From contig JAFREE010000156.1 in assembly GCA_019400425.1 (NCBI GenBank), positions 1 through 56,970 of the forward strand: a stretch of DNA of 56,970 nucleotides, written 5' to 3'. Made by a program: the position numbers and the translations under genes. Below, piece after piece: positions 47,879 to 56,970 of this stretch (positions within the stretch are counted from its first letter, which is position 1; each line of letters begins with the position of its first letter). The notes beneath the pieces were generated by a model, which did not search any database, was not told the origin of the DNA, and worked only from the letters and a program-made list of their open reading frames with translations. This DNA comes from Hymenochaete sp. R1 (taxonomy: Eukaryota; Basidiomycota; Agaricomycetes; Hymenochaetales; Hymenochaetaceae).

Positions 47879-47886
47879 GTCACGTG
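47879..47886. promoter_or_regulatory. Cbf1-type E-box (GTCACGTG)
   Basis: A perfect RTCACRTG match 120 bases upstream of the YML020W-like start codon and 610 bases from the P450 start. Confidence 0.45.
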
Positions 47887-48005
47887 CATTATTGACACGC
47901 TGCTTCCTTGCTTCCATCCTTGGCTCTGAAAGTGAGTCTGACCTCATTAGTTACATACACACATTGGCGTCGCGGCAGCGACCATACTTTTGCCTTCAGA
48001 CGGCC

Positions 48006-51000
48006 ATGAGCTCCAGCAGACGCTCGAGTGCATCTTCCAAACGTCCTTCAGTAGGAGTGTTTGGTAAGGCTGCTCCTGCACCAAGCGTCAGTATCGTCTT
48101 CGCCGACACAGAACAAATGTCGCCTCCAAAAGGTGCCGCAGTCGCAAAGCTCACACCTCGACTGACACAACACGAGGCGGAGATGAAGAGAAGAGCAGAA
48201 GACGGTAGTGAATGCGGCTCTAATGCGTGTGATGGAATGGAAGGAGAAGGTGCCACGGGTACGATGCGTGGGCAGCCTCGAAAGCGAACGAACTCGATGA
48301 TGTGAGTTCATGTGTATGGGTCCTTCCGACTCGAGCTGATATTATGAATCTCAAGGTCATTGCTGTCGTTTCGTCGGACGCCTTCCAAACAGTCCCTACG
48401 AATGCCCAGACAGCAGCCGACACATGAAGTTGCGCAAACAGAACAGAACCGGGTCACGGAATCATCGAAACCGTTACAGTCGCAGCATCCTACCGCCATC
48501 ACCACCGAGTCTCCAAAAGATGCTCTACCTAATGAGATGCTCGCGGAACAGTCCCCATCCTTATCGTTACCAAAAGGACCCGAAGCGAATAACGAGGAGG
48601 CTTCTAAGTCGAGAAAGGTATTAACTTCTTCTCGAGGATGGTTCGGATCCTTTTCCAAAACGCAGGCGCAAGCAGTACACGAGAATGTGCAACACGGTAC
48701 GATAAGTCCATGCCTCTGTAACAAGCCTTTCCTAACGCCTTTTGTTTCATTAAGAAACCAGTTCCACCGACGACAACGCGACATACCTAGGTTCTGATAC
48801 GCATCCTGTGTCGGGATGTCTCATCGGTGACAACACATCGACATCGACTGACGGCCCCTCAAGATCGTCAAAATCCATATGGTTCGAACCACAAAGTCCT
48901 CCTCGACCTCAGTTAGAACAAGTGCCTTCAGTTCCCTCGTCGATTGATATACGAACTCCTATCCATTCGGAACCGCCGGCGCCTCTTAGATCCATGCCAG
49001 AAATGGAGGTCGTTTCGGCACAATCCGCCGACGGGAAGCTCTCTGACCTCAATCCGTCCACAAGTCGGTTTATGCTTTCGATGCCGCTCCTTGGAAGGCC
49101 GAAGATGCCCCTAGAACAAGCGATTGCCCGGAAGAACAATGAAGCATCTGCATCAAGCAATGATTCTGGTACGTAAATTCCTTCTTTTATCACTGTCATA
49201 TTGACCCAGGCTGATGGTGGATTAGATGCGAAAGAAAACGCGAATCCGAGGGACATCAAGCCTCTGGAAGTGAAAAGTCAAGATGCGAACAGCATACAAT
49301 CAAGTTCCTCAAGTTGGTGGCATTACTTGTATAATACCGCTGGAGCCCAAGGCTCGGATACCAATTTACTGCCGAATGCAGCTCACGAAATCTCGAACGA
49401 GACTTCCGGAGAAGAGATTCCGGAAACCCATAATTCTGGAACAGATCCAGTTGTTCAAGCCATTACAGAAGTACCTCAAGTGCCTATGATAGTAGCCGCC
49501 GAAGCCGAACCGACGAATATTCCCGAAACCAGTGCATTGGTAGACCAGCTAGCGGATATCAATGCCTCGAGAGACGATACTGTTTTGAGATCCGTGAATT
49601 CAGCGACTTCCGGCTCGAATTGGTATTCGCCGTGGGGCTGGTACGAATGGTATTCAGCTCCACCAATTCAAGATGCTTCACCGGACCCACAACAAAACAC
49701 GGATGTGAAGACAGAGGCTGAACGTGTAAAAGAGGAAGCACTTGCACGTCCTGATCCATCCGATGCTCCTGTGGCGCCCGAGGTACTTGATGCCAGTGAG
49801 CCCCAACCTGAGTCGAGAGGCCGAGAAGCTCTGGACGCCTCATCAGATATGCCCAACCCCGTTGCTTCATCAATGGCAATGAACGCGAAGGGATGGGCTT
49901 CTTTCTTTTCCCTATCCCGTGCCCTTACAATGAAATCAATCACAGAAAAGGGCGAGGTTCACGATGGCGAGATGGAAGTAATGGAAATTGATGAAGAGAT
50001 AGATGTTACTTTCACTTCGCCGAAAGACACCGAACCACACACTGCAAGGGAGCCCGTGATTCCTGGTGACAGCGCCCGCACGTCCAAAGCCCCTTCCGTG
50101 AAAATCAACAGCAAGTCGCAACGGAAGGAAGCGGGTGGTACTGATAAAACTGATAGCAAAGATCAAGAAACACCGAATCCTCCGATCACAACCTCGGAAG
50201 ATGTCAAGCGCAAGGTGGTCGAGAGCTCAGGTGGCAAACGTGATACATCGCCAACGCCATCAAAGAAGTCAGGAAAGTCAGGTGTACCGACAGCCCCGAA
50301 GCCACCCAACCTTGTACTTCCAACTTTCGATGACACGTTCAAGACACCCCCTCGCTCGCGGCTGCCGTATGTCCCAGGAACATCAGCTGGCTCGAAGATC
50401 AAGCAAACTTTGGGCTTTGTAAGCAATGTACTTTTTGCGCGTGATGATACGCAATCAAAGGGCAAAGATCGGTCTGATCGCCACGAAATCGAGAACTTTG
50501 GTCTTGAGTTGCCACGTGCCTGGGACATTACGGGGCGTCCGGAAGAAGCAAATAGTCTGAGTTGGTGCAAGAAAATCGTGGTTATTGGTATTCATGGCTG
50601 GTTTCCCGGTACGTCGATTTCATTTTGGGAATTCAACGAAAATCACTTACGGAACTGCAGGGTATGCAATGCGAACTGTTATAGGCGAGGTGAAGTCCAA
50701 TATTTCCGTTCCTTAGCGTTGACATACGCTAAATAGTCGTCGGCACGCAGCCCACGGGCACCAGTACAAAATTCGCCAATATGATGGAGCTCGCTGTCAA
50801 TGAATTTGCCCTGAAGCATGGTGTCAGTTTCGATCGAATCACGAAAATACCTCTTGATGGAGAGGGCAAGATTGAGCACAGGGTAGAAAAGTAAGCAACA
50901 AGTTGAAGACGTTACTGTATTTGAATTTCGCTCTGAAAACTGGCGCCCACTCCCTCAAGGTTGTACCGCAACTTGACAGATAACGACGGTTGGATGGAGG

Positions 51001-52302
51001 CCCTTCATGCCGCGGACGTGATCTTTGTAGCGACGCATTCTCAAGGATCAATAGTTTCAACGCATTTGATCAAAAGGCTTCTGGCGGACGGTCATATCCA
51101 TACCACTGGACAGGACAGGCTAGAAGCCGCAGTAGATATCGTTGCTAGCGCCACGACGGGCATAGCATCGGTCTTGCCCGGCGGGGAGCAGAACGACAGA
51201 AGTCAGCGTGTGTGCTGTTTGGCTTTATGCGGTATACACTTGGGACCACTGGCATATATCCAGAAGAATTCGTTTTTGATGCCATATATTCAAGTCAGTG
51301 ACATTGCGCGATCTCCGTTACGTTTGAAAAATCGTTGAATCTCTTGACAGTGGTTCGAATCCGAAGCTGCTGCGGAGCTATTCGACTTTCAGGTAAGTTC
51401 AGAGGTTGTCGCTTCGCCGGGTGAACTAAATGCGAGCAAACAGCACACTGAGAGTCAAGTCTCTCAACAGTACGTGAAAGCATTGAACGAAGTTCTTGAC
51501 CGTGGTGTTTGTATTTCCATCCTTTGCTACCGTTCCCTACCCGTGGTGCTTACTTACTACTTAGGTTAAATTTGTATATATTGCTTCTATGGACGACCAA
51601 GTGGTTCCGATATATTCTGGTGCCTTCTCTTCTGCGAGCCATCCTTTGATTTTAAGAGGACTTTACATCGACGGCGACGCATATCAGTTCGTTGTTCACG
51701 TCAGTTTCTTGTAGCTATGCAACTGACTCGGGTTCAAGTTCATCCGACTTCCTGACCAACCTTTTGGTACTTCTCATGCGGATACGAAATGCTGGCCTAT
51801 CTGACGGCGGCTTACTCGCTCACCTCTCAGAAGCGACAGCCGGATCATTGATCGGAGTAGGACATTCGACAGCTTACGAGGAATTGTCCACATTTTCGTC
51901 AGATAACTCCTATGTCAATTATGCCTGTATGGGACTGATTTCTTTGCCTCGATATAGACTCGCCGTTGACTACATGTTCCTCGTTGATAATGGAGCCGGT
52001 GGGCCTCATGAATTTCAATTTGAGCACTTTAATGCCCGAGAGGCACTCAATGACTATGAGGTAAAGTCTCGTTTCCCATATGAACTAAGTCGATGTGACA
52101 TAGCGTACTGATCCACTTGCAATAGATACCTTGGGCCCTTCGCGATGTCATTGCAGACGAAAGGGTGATTCATTTGTTTTCGAAGGAGTTCTCGGAACTC
52201 CGGGATGCATTCGACGACTGGCACCCCAAGACCACCATCTTGCGCGACCTGAAGCGAAAGTTGGAACCTATCCGACGCCTTAAACTGACGTCTCGCCTTT
52301 GA
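48006..52302 (+). CDS. YML020W-like conserved fungal protein with alpha/beta-hydrolase core, unknown function
   Basis: Exons 48006-48301, 48356-48696, 48755-49168, 49226-50608, 50661-50689, 50751-50890, 50960-51293, 51351-51392, 51444-51506, 51565-51686, 51739-51897, 51958-52060 and 52126-52302 give 1200 aa in one phase. The first ~720 residues are low complexity (Ser/Pro/Glu-rich), with two short Trp-rich motifs SSWWHYLY and NWYSPWGWYEWY that are widely spaced and could be amphipathic. The conserved C-terminal part contains IVVIGIHGWFPG (oxyanion-strand-like), RTVIGEPTGTSTKFANMM, ITKIPLDGEGKI and IFVATHSQGSIVSTHLI with a GxSxG nucleophile elbow (His-Ser-Gln-Gly-Ser). Further on are YIASMDDQVVPIYSGAF, a likely acid strand, and GVGHSTAYEEL with a candidate catalytic His. 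This matches the uncharacterised budding-yeast protein YML020W. It is likely a serine hydrolase or lipase-like enzyme; localisation and substrate are unknown. Confidence 0.88.
51898..51957 (+). other. In-frame, stop-free intron in the YML020W-like gene
   Basis: The donor is GTCAGA and the acceptor GATATAG, 60 nt without a stop. Its removal joins STF to SLAVDYMFLVDNG. Retention would add 20 residues after the candidate catalytic His. Confidence 0.6.
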
Positions 52303-53360
52303 TTCTTTTCTTAGCTTTCACACACGCATTGTCTTTTCCTCATCTTCCTGGCATACTATCATATTGACTCACAGATTATTTTCAATCATGCACGTACTGT
52401 ATCATACATCAATTTCGGAACCTGGTTTGTCTCCCTCGGCGCAATTTTACTATCTGTAGAAGTCTTGTATTATTCTTTATATCGACCATGCGTCACTGGA
52501 CGTCAGCGTCAATAGAGCTCACAGTACTGTGAGATTCAGCTTGTTTCAGCACTATCAAAGAAGGTCAATTTCGACTTCGAAGAAGACATTGATCAATGAC
52601 ACGTGAAAGCAGTTTCTGATCCCCACGAACTTTTCGTAGCACATCTTTATCTCTCCTCACGTCCTTGTCAAAGTCCTTGATTCGTCTCTAATCAAACCTA
52701 ATCATCTTGACTTGCTCAGACATCAAATGCCAGTGCTTGAACTCATAGCCCAGTCACGCCATATCAATATTCCTGGTGGTGTATCATCAAGTACTGAAAG
52801 CACCGGCGGCGTTTGCTTCAGATTTAACTTTTCTTGATACGGGTAATAGGACATCCCGAACATGACTTCGGATTGCTATGCATAGCAAGATACGGGAAAG
52901 TTGACCAGGTATGCTCCGGCGGGTGGTCTTGATCGAAGGCCGAAAATCGCGGGGTAAAATTTGAGTCCGACTCCGGACCGCAGTTACTGAGTTTACTGGT
53001 ACTGGTAGTGCACCGCCACATGCCATGGTGTGGTGAACCCACCGCCCCTCCTCATCACTTGATACCATCTCAGCCGTCGCGGTCCCGCTGCCCGAGCCTG
53101 TCTCTTCGATCTTTGTTTCTCCACTCTTCTTTAAGCCACAAAGATGAACAGACCATCGTAAGAAAATACAGTTGACGAACCCGGCCGGATCTTGACGAAA
53201 ATAACAAGATTCACGAAGGTTCGTTGCAGTTGCAGTCCGAAAGATACACCGTGATTTCATTCAGTACCTAACATTGCGCTCTGTATACATGGAACTATAG
53301 ATTCGCAATGAAAAAAGCTCCGATAAAATTTTATCAATACCCGCATCCTCATCACGTTGG
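52303..53360. other. Intergenic between converging genes
   Basis: No gene is supported. An open frame on the minus strand (52787-53260) lacks any family feature. A CACGTG box at 52600 lies downstream of both genes and is probably fortuitous. Confidence 0.45.
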
Positions 53361-54974
53361 TCAGCGATACTCTGCGCCACAGTCTCCAATCGCAATGACA
53401 AGTCTCCGACCGTTAGATCGATCCAAGACGTTCTCAATATCGTCGAGGTCCTCCTTTGAAAGGTGAAACCCGAATACACGGCGGTTATCATCCGTGTGGG
53501 CAGAAATACCGAGTCGAGTACCTGTCAGAGGAGACAGTTTCGGATAGATCCATAACATCAAACGTTAGTCGCTTCTCTTTTGCTTCATGCATAGCATTGC
53601 GGCTCACCGACCAAGACTGCACCCACAAAATGATGCTCTAGGACCCAGCGTGTCGCAACGTTAGCAATGCTCACGCCTCCGTGTCGGTCTCCGATACGTC
53701 GCAAAACCACGAGCAGATCCTGAAAGAGCAGCCAGGACCCCCATGCTCGTACAATCATTTCAAGGTACTTGACGCGAAAGTTAGTTTCCGCATGAACTAC
53801 AAGACTACACAGCCGGGGACGACATGCCTTTCGTTGAGACGGAGTCATAGATGCCTGATAGAGTTCCGGTTCCGGTCTTCCGAGCCATGTATCCGAAAGG
53901 AAGCCGCCGCACTGAAAGACCGTTAGTCCGCAGCAGACAAGAACGACAGCGCAAGCCAATCCCGGAGGCGTATTTGTCTCCTTCGGTTATCACTCACAAG
54001 TGATCCGTACGTTAAAAGCTTAAGTCCGTGTTTCTGACACACGTCTCCCATGCCATGCAGCGGTCGCGTGTCGATCAGTGAGAACTGGATTTGCAAAGAA
54101 CGTCGAGTTAGTGAGTCAATCTCAAAAAATTTGTCTCAACGAAACACGGACTTGGACTTGGTTGGACACTATGACACCGGGGCCTAATTGCGAGCAAATC
54201 TCGTCCGTTCTGATGGTGTCGAAGTTGCATAAGCCGATGCATGTAATTGTGCCTTCTGCCTTCATGTCTCTCAGGTGCGATAGCGCTTCCAAGTAACCTT
54301 TGTCGGAATAATCTTGCCAGTGGAACTGATGCGAAAATGTTCATTCCAGGACCACATTCATGGAATTTCAAATCATCGTACCTGAAGCAGGTCGACGGAT
54401 TCGCTTTGCATCCTGACTAGCCGTTCCTTGACTGCTACCTCGACTACCTCTCGACTAGGTGTTGTTTGCCTGAACACGCACCACTTCGTCCCTCCCATCA
54501 CCATTGATGGCTCCTCCAGGCTCTTCCTGAACTCGCCCTGGACGCGATTTGTTTCAGTAAAATGTATGTATCAAATTACAGGGCAATCCGTGACTCACGA
54601 AAAGCAATTCGGCACTGCCATAGTGGTCGGCTAAGATGGTAGAACGTCAATTGGGGAGTATGAACCGCGATCGGACAGACTTACCCTGTATTCCATGCGG
54701 TCGAAATTGATTGACGAAAAGCCTGCTCAGTCATTCTCCGAATAAACATGCTGGAAACAACTAACCATGTCTAGGCGTGATTGGAAAGTGAGTAAGCCAT
54801 CAGGCTGTAGTCTGGAATCACCTCACCAAATGCAACGAAGCCAGCATCAACATGCCGTCTCATCTCTGCACGTATCCTACTGACAGGTGCTGTGCCCCAG
54901 GCATTGCTCGACAACTGCCACAGCCCAACGAACAACCGAGGTACTGTGAAGGGTCCGAGGCGAAATGTTTCCAT
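53361..54974 (-). CDS. Aldo/keto reductase (TKWC-type), with micro-exons and a frameshift
   Basis: This is an NAD(P)H-dependent oxidoreductase with a TIM barrel. Exons (minus): 54827-54974, 54766-54770 (5 nt), 54685 (1 nt), 54599-54630, 54382-54538, 54152-54325, 53998-54084, 53828-53911, 53608-53767 and 53361-53521. Family blocks: GLWQLSSNAWGT, F-D-M-A-D-H-Y-G (catalytic Asp and Tyr), GGTKW, LLQFHWQDYSDKGYLEAL (catalytic His region), CIGLCNFDTIRTDEI, VIVSNQVQFSLID, GLKLLTYGSLCGGFLSD, VSIANVATRWVLEH and FGFHLSKEDLDDIENVLD. Two problems exist. The Asp-Met pair needs the two micro-exons, and an extra T after the Trp codon (54480-54481) shifts the frame just after TKW; without it the protein would be 335 aa. 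Either the sequence has an error or the gene is decaying. The rest is clean, including a GC-AG intron. Confidence 0.72.
53768..53827 (-). other. GC-AG intron in the aldo/keto reductase
   Basis: Exon ...CGAAAG is followed by GCATGT and the intron ends GTCAAG. This junction gives SQRK-YLEMIVRAWG with no frame change. The only nearby GT breaks the frame. Confidence 0.75.
54685..54770 (-). other. Putative tandem micro-exons (5 nt and 1 nt)
   Basis: Between exon 1 (ending TTT G) and exon 4 (starting CC GAC CAC TAT) lie three canonical introns. They flank ACATG at 54766-54770 and a single G at 54685 (context CAG/G/GTAAGT). Together they supply Asp-Met and the first base of Ala. Skipping both keeps the frame but loses the catalytic Asp. 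Confidence 0.5.
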
Positions 54975-55866
54975 CTGTGGGAACTGTTCTACGAGGTTGG
55001 CAAGCTAGGCAAGAATGGATGTCGGTGAATGTCGAGATAGAACACGGTTTGTCTAGCACCCTGAAGTTGCAGTATTCATCCCGACATCCAGTGTCTCTTT
55101 ATACCTGACCCACGGGCCTGCTTATGATGGTCTGCTTTCCTAATCCAAAGACGTAGCTGTGTCAACACATCTTCGGGAAAAGACATCTCAAATCTGCCTA
55201 GGTATGGCCCTTCCACTTACCGTGACCTTCCCAGCACGTCGGCCTTCACCTATTCAGTATCTGCTGTGCAAGATACGAATCGCCCCTCTCGGTGTTTCGA
55301 CTGTCGTTCGCCGGGATATGCATATGGTCCCTGACGAGCCCGTCGACATACAAATATGTGGGCCAAACAGTTTATATTTCTACTTATTAAATTCTTTTTT
55401 TGTTTTATTTTTCTTGAGTTATTTCCGATCTGGTTCTCTTCAGGGGTTAGTTCGAATTGCAAATGAAGCATGAAACCGGCTTTCTAGTCGCGACTCAATT
55501 GTCATGAGGTATATCTTGCCGAATGCTCAGGGATTGCCGGTCATCTCTAGCTAGCCTTGAAGGTTCGTATGTTTTACACGCCAGATGATTGGCAACTGGA
55601 TGATGGTCTTTAGAAGTAAGACTGAGCCGCAGGCAACACCTTCCTAAATTGATTAAAGGTAGTCGCTTTTTGATCCCGGCCGGTCCAATAAAAATATAGC
55701 TCGGCTTCCTGATGAGAAGCCCCATGGCCTCCTCGCACAAGACACTACGAGTGCGTGACAGATGCTATAATCTATTCGCGCGACCATTTAAAGCGAAGGT
55801 TTTCGAATTCGAAACTCCAGCAATCCCGACTCCCGGTATATCTCTCTGTCTTGACTGCTCTCACTT
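54975..55866. other. Divergent intergenic region
   Basis: Between the aldo/keto reductase and the last gene. The ATG at 54974 is preceded by CCCACAG, so an extra 5' exon of the reductase could lie here, but I cannot identify one. No other gene was seen. Confidence 0.4.
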
Positions 55867-56629
55867 ATGCCTGCCCCCGAAATCGATGCATATACAAAGA
55901 GTCTGCGCCCCGCACTCGGACATGTGTGAGTGACCCCTCATATCAAATCGTTGGCACGGCATACCTCACACAGCTTTCGTCTTCAGCAACCTCATGGTGG
56001 ACACCCTCATTGCCAACAGCTCCGTAGATGAGTGAGTTCTTTCAAACTCGATGTTCTCAGCTGCGTCACGTACTGACTTGAGCATCCATCTCCCCTCTTT
56101 CTACAGCCTCCGAACGATTATCCGCTCCATGCTTGCGACGAGTCCTCCGAGCGTTGCTGCTTCTTTCGTCTCTGCCGCCCGTGGATGCCTAAAGCAGTCG
56201 GCACAGCGCGGTTTCACGAAGCAGCCCGTACTTTTCGAACAGCGTAATGATCACGGGGGCTTCCAAATTGTCGCAAGCGCCCGCTTACACGCGATGCTCT
56301 CGTACGCGCGGTCATTGTACGGAGCAGGAATGGGTTTCGATAGTCTCGACATTCTAACAGGGATCGTGCGTGCATCTACCGGCTTACGCTGGGACACCGA
56401 CGACCCTTTGACAGATGAGCTTGCGATGATCGATGCAGACATCAGCCAGGCCATCCAAAGTTGCAGGGAGGAGTACGCGAGTGGCAATGTCCAGGATATC
56501 AGCTCAGCACGTTCGGCGCTTTTGAAGCTCAGAACGGCCCTCGTCGAATGTCAATCGGAGATTGAAGGGTGGGGTGGGGAGTTCCCGTACTCGAGAGGGA
56601 GCGCTAATGCTGATTGCTTGTATATCTGA
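55867..56629 (+). CDS. Conserved fungal protein of unknown function (208 aa)
   Basis: Exons 55867-55925, 55987-56031 and 56107-56629 join in phase to 208 aa. I do not recognise a named family. The N-terminus (MPAPEIDAYTKSLRPALGHV, then NLMVDTLIANSSVDDLRTII) is helix-rich with regular hydrophobic spacing. RSMLATSPPSVAASFVSAA and DILTGIVRASTGLRW continue as likely helices, and the C-terminal third is acidic (ELAMIDADISQAIQSCREEY). There is no signal peptide or membrane segment, so the protein is probably soluble and all-alpha. The start was chosen because this ATG is the first in the frame that splices without a stop. The open frames upstream that use other starts end in stops. Confidence 0.7.
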
Positions 56630-56970
56630 TCGCTGACCGGTACAGCATGACAAGTTATGACTTGATTCCACATGTAGATATTGTAGCGTTGTTTGATGTT
56701 TTATACCCTTTTTCTTGAATTTGCTTGGAATGCGTATGACATCACATTAAATCATGCGAAAAAAAGAGAGGAGGAGGGGAAGAAACAACACCAGACAGAC
56801 GAACAGTAGTAATGGTGGTGGTTGATCAAGAACATGAGGTGACCGAGCATCTCGGTGGGAGAGTACCAGTCCCATCACGGTGTCTCCCCCCATTCACATC
56901 TGGCAGAAAAATATTTAGTCGCATTTTAAAGTTTAATTTTCAGAAAAATCAGCAGTCGAGGTGCTAATTA
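56630..56970. other. Right flank, non-coding
   Basis: 3' flank of the last gene. An A/G-rich run (about 56758-56785) is the only feature. Nothing else is supported. Confidence 0.4.

Noticed and set aside
52787..53260. 157-codon minus-strand frame
   Set aside because: No ATG-supported signal or motif and no continuity with the aldo/keto reductase exons.

Overview
The window is nuclear DNA of a filamentous basidiomycete, most likely an Agaricomycete. Three things point there: dense genes on both strands, many short GT-AG introns (mostly about 48-65 nt with CTRAY-like branch sites), and proteins of basidiomycete type, such as a CYP52/CYP63-type P450, a GH18 chitinase and an aldo/keto reductase of the TKWC family. 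There is no CRISPR array, rRNA, convincing tRNA or intact transposon. I find 18 protein genes. Seventeen have a continuous spliced frame that I checked by phase, though one of these has an unresolved 5' end; the eighteenth carries a one-base frameshift.

Layout. Bases 1-993 are non-coding and may hold the edge of an old repeat. 994-3628 (-) is a long Pro/Ser-rich scaffold-like protein, head to head with TEL2 (3823-7105, +), the PIKK-maturation HEAT protein. 7764-9719 (-) is mitochondrial dihydrolipoamide dehydrogenase with a GC-AG intron, divergent from a Golgi-type methyltransferase-like protein (10272-11364, +). A small cysteine-rich secreted protein (12539-13144, -) is divergent from a questin oxidase-like enzyme (14006-15771, +). 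ISWI, a 20-exon chromatin remodeller, follows (15966-20313, +). The bHLH factor CBF1 (21520-23011, -) is divergent from an NHX-type Na+/H+ exchanger (23515-25966, +); their shared promoter has a CACGTG box overlapping a CRE. After a 2.8 kb gene-poor gap come an MFS/DHA1 transporter (28772-31189, +), a GH18 chitinase (33319-34775, +), the TFIIIC TPR subunit TFC4 (35364-39298, +) and a ferric reductase (39918-42276, +). A Ctr copper transporter (43434-44287, -) and a P450 (44720-47268, -) lie upstream of a YML020W-like alpha/beta-hydrolase protein of unknown function (48006-52302, +). An aldo/keto reductase (53361-54974, -) and a conserved unknown protein (55867-56629, +) end the window.

How the genes relate. 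There is no operon-like or metabolic cluster. Most genes are housekeeping: genome maintenance, chromatin, Pol III transcription, pyruvate/2-oxoacid dehydrogenase and ion homeostasis. Secreted and transport functions are interspersed. Ferric reductase and Ctr are close neighbours and may form a small reductive metal-uptake pair, which is inference. The most unusual signals are splice-related. The aldo/keto reductase appears to need tandem 5-nt and 1-nt exons to encode its catalytic Asp, yet also carries a frameshift. There are two GC-AG introns and three stop-free introns whose length is a multiple of three.
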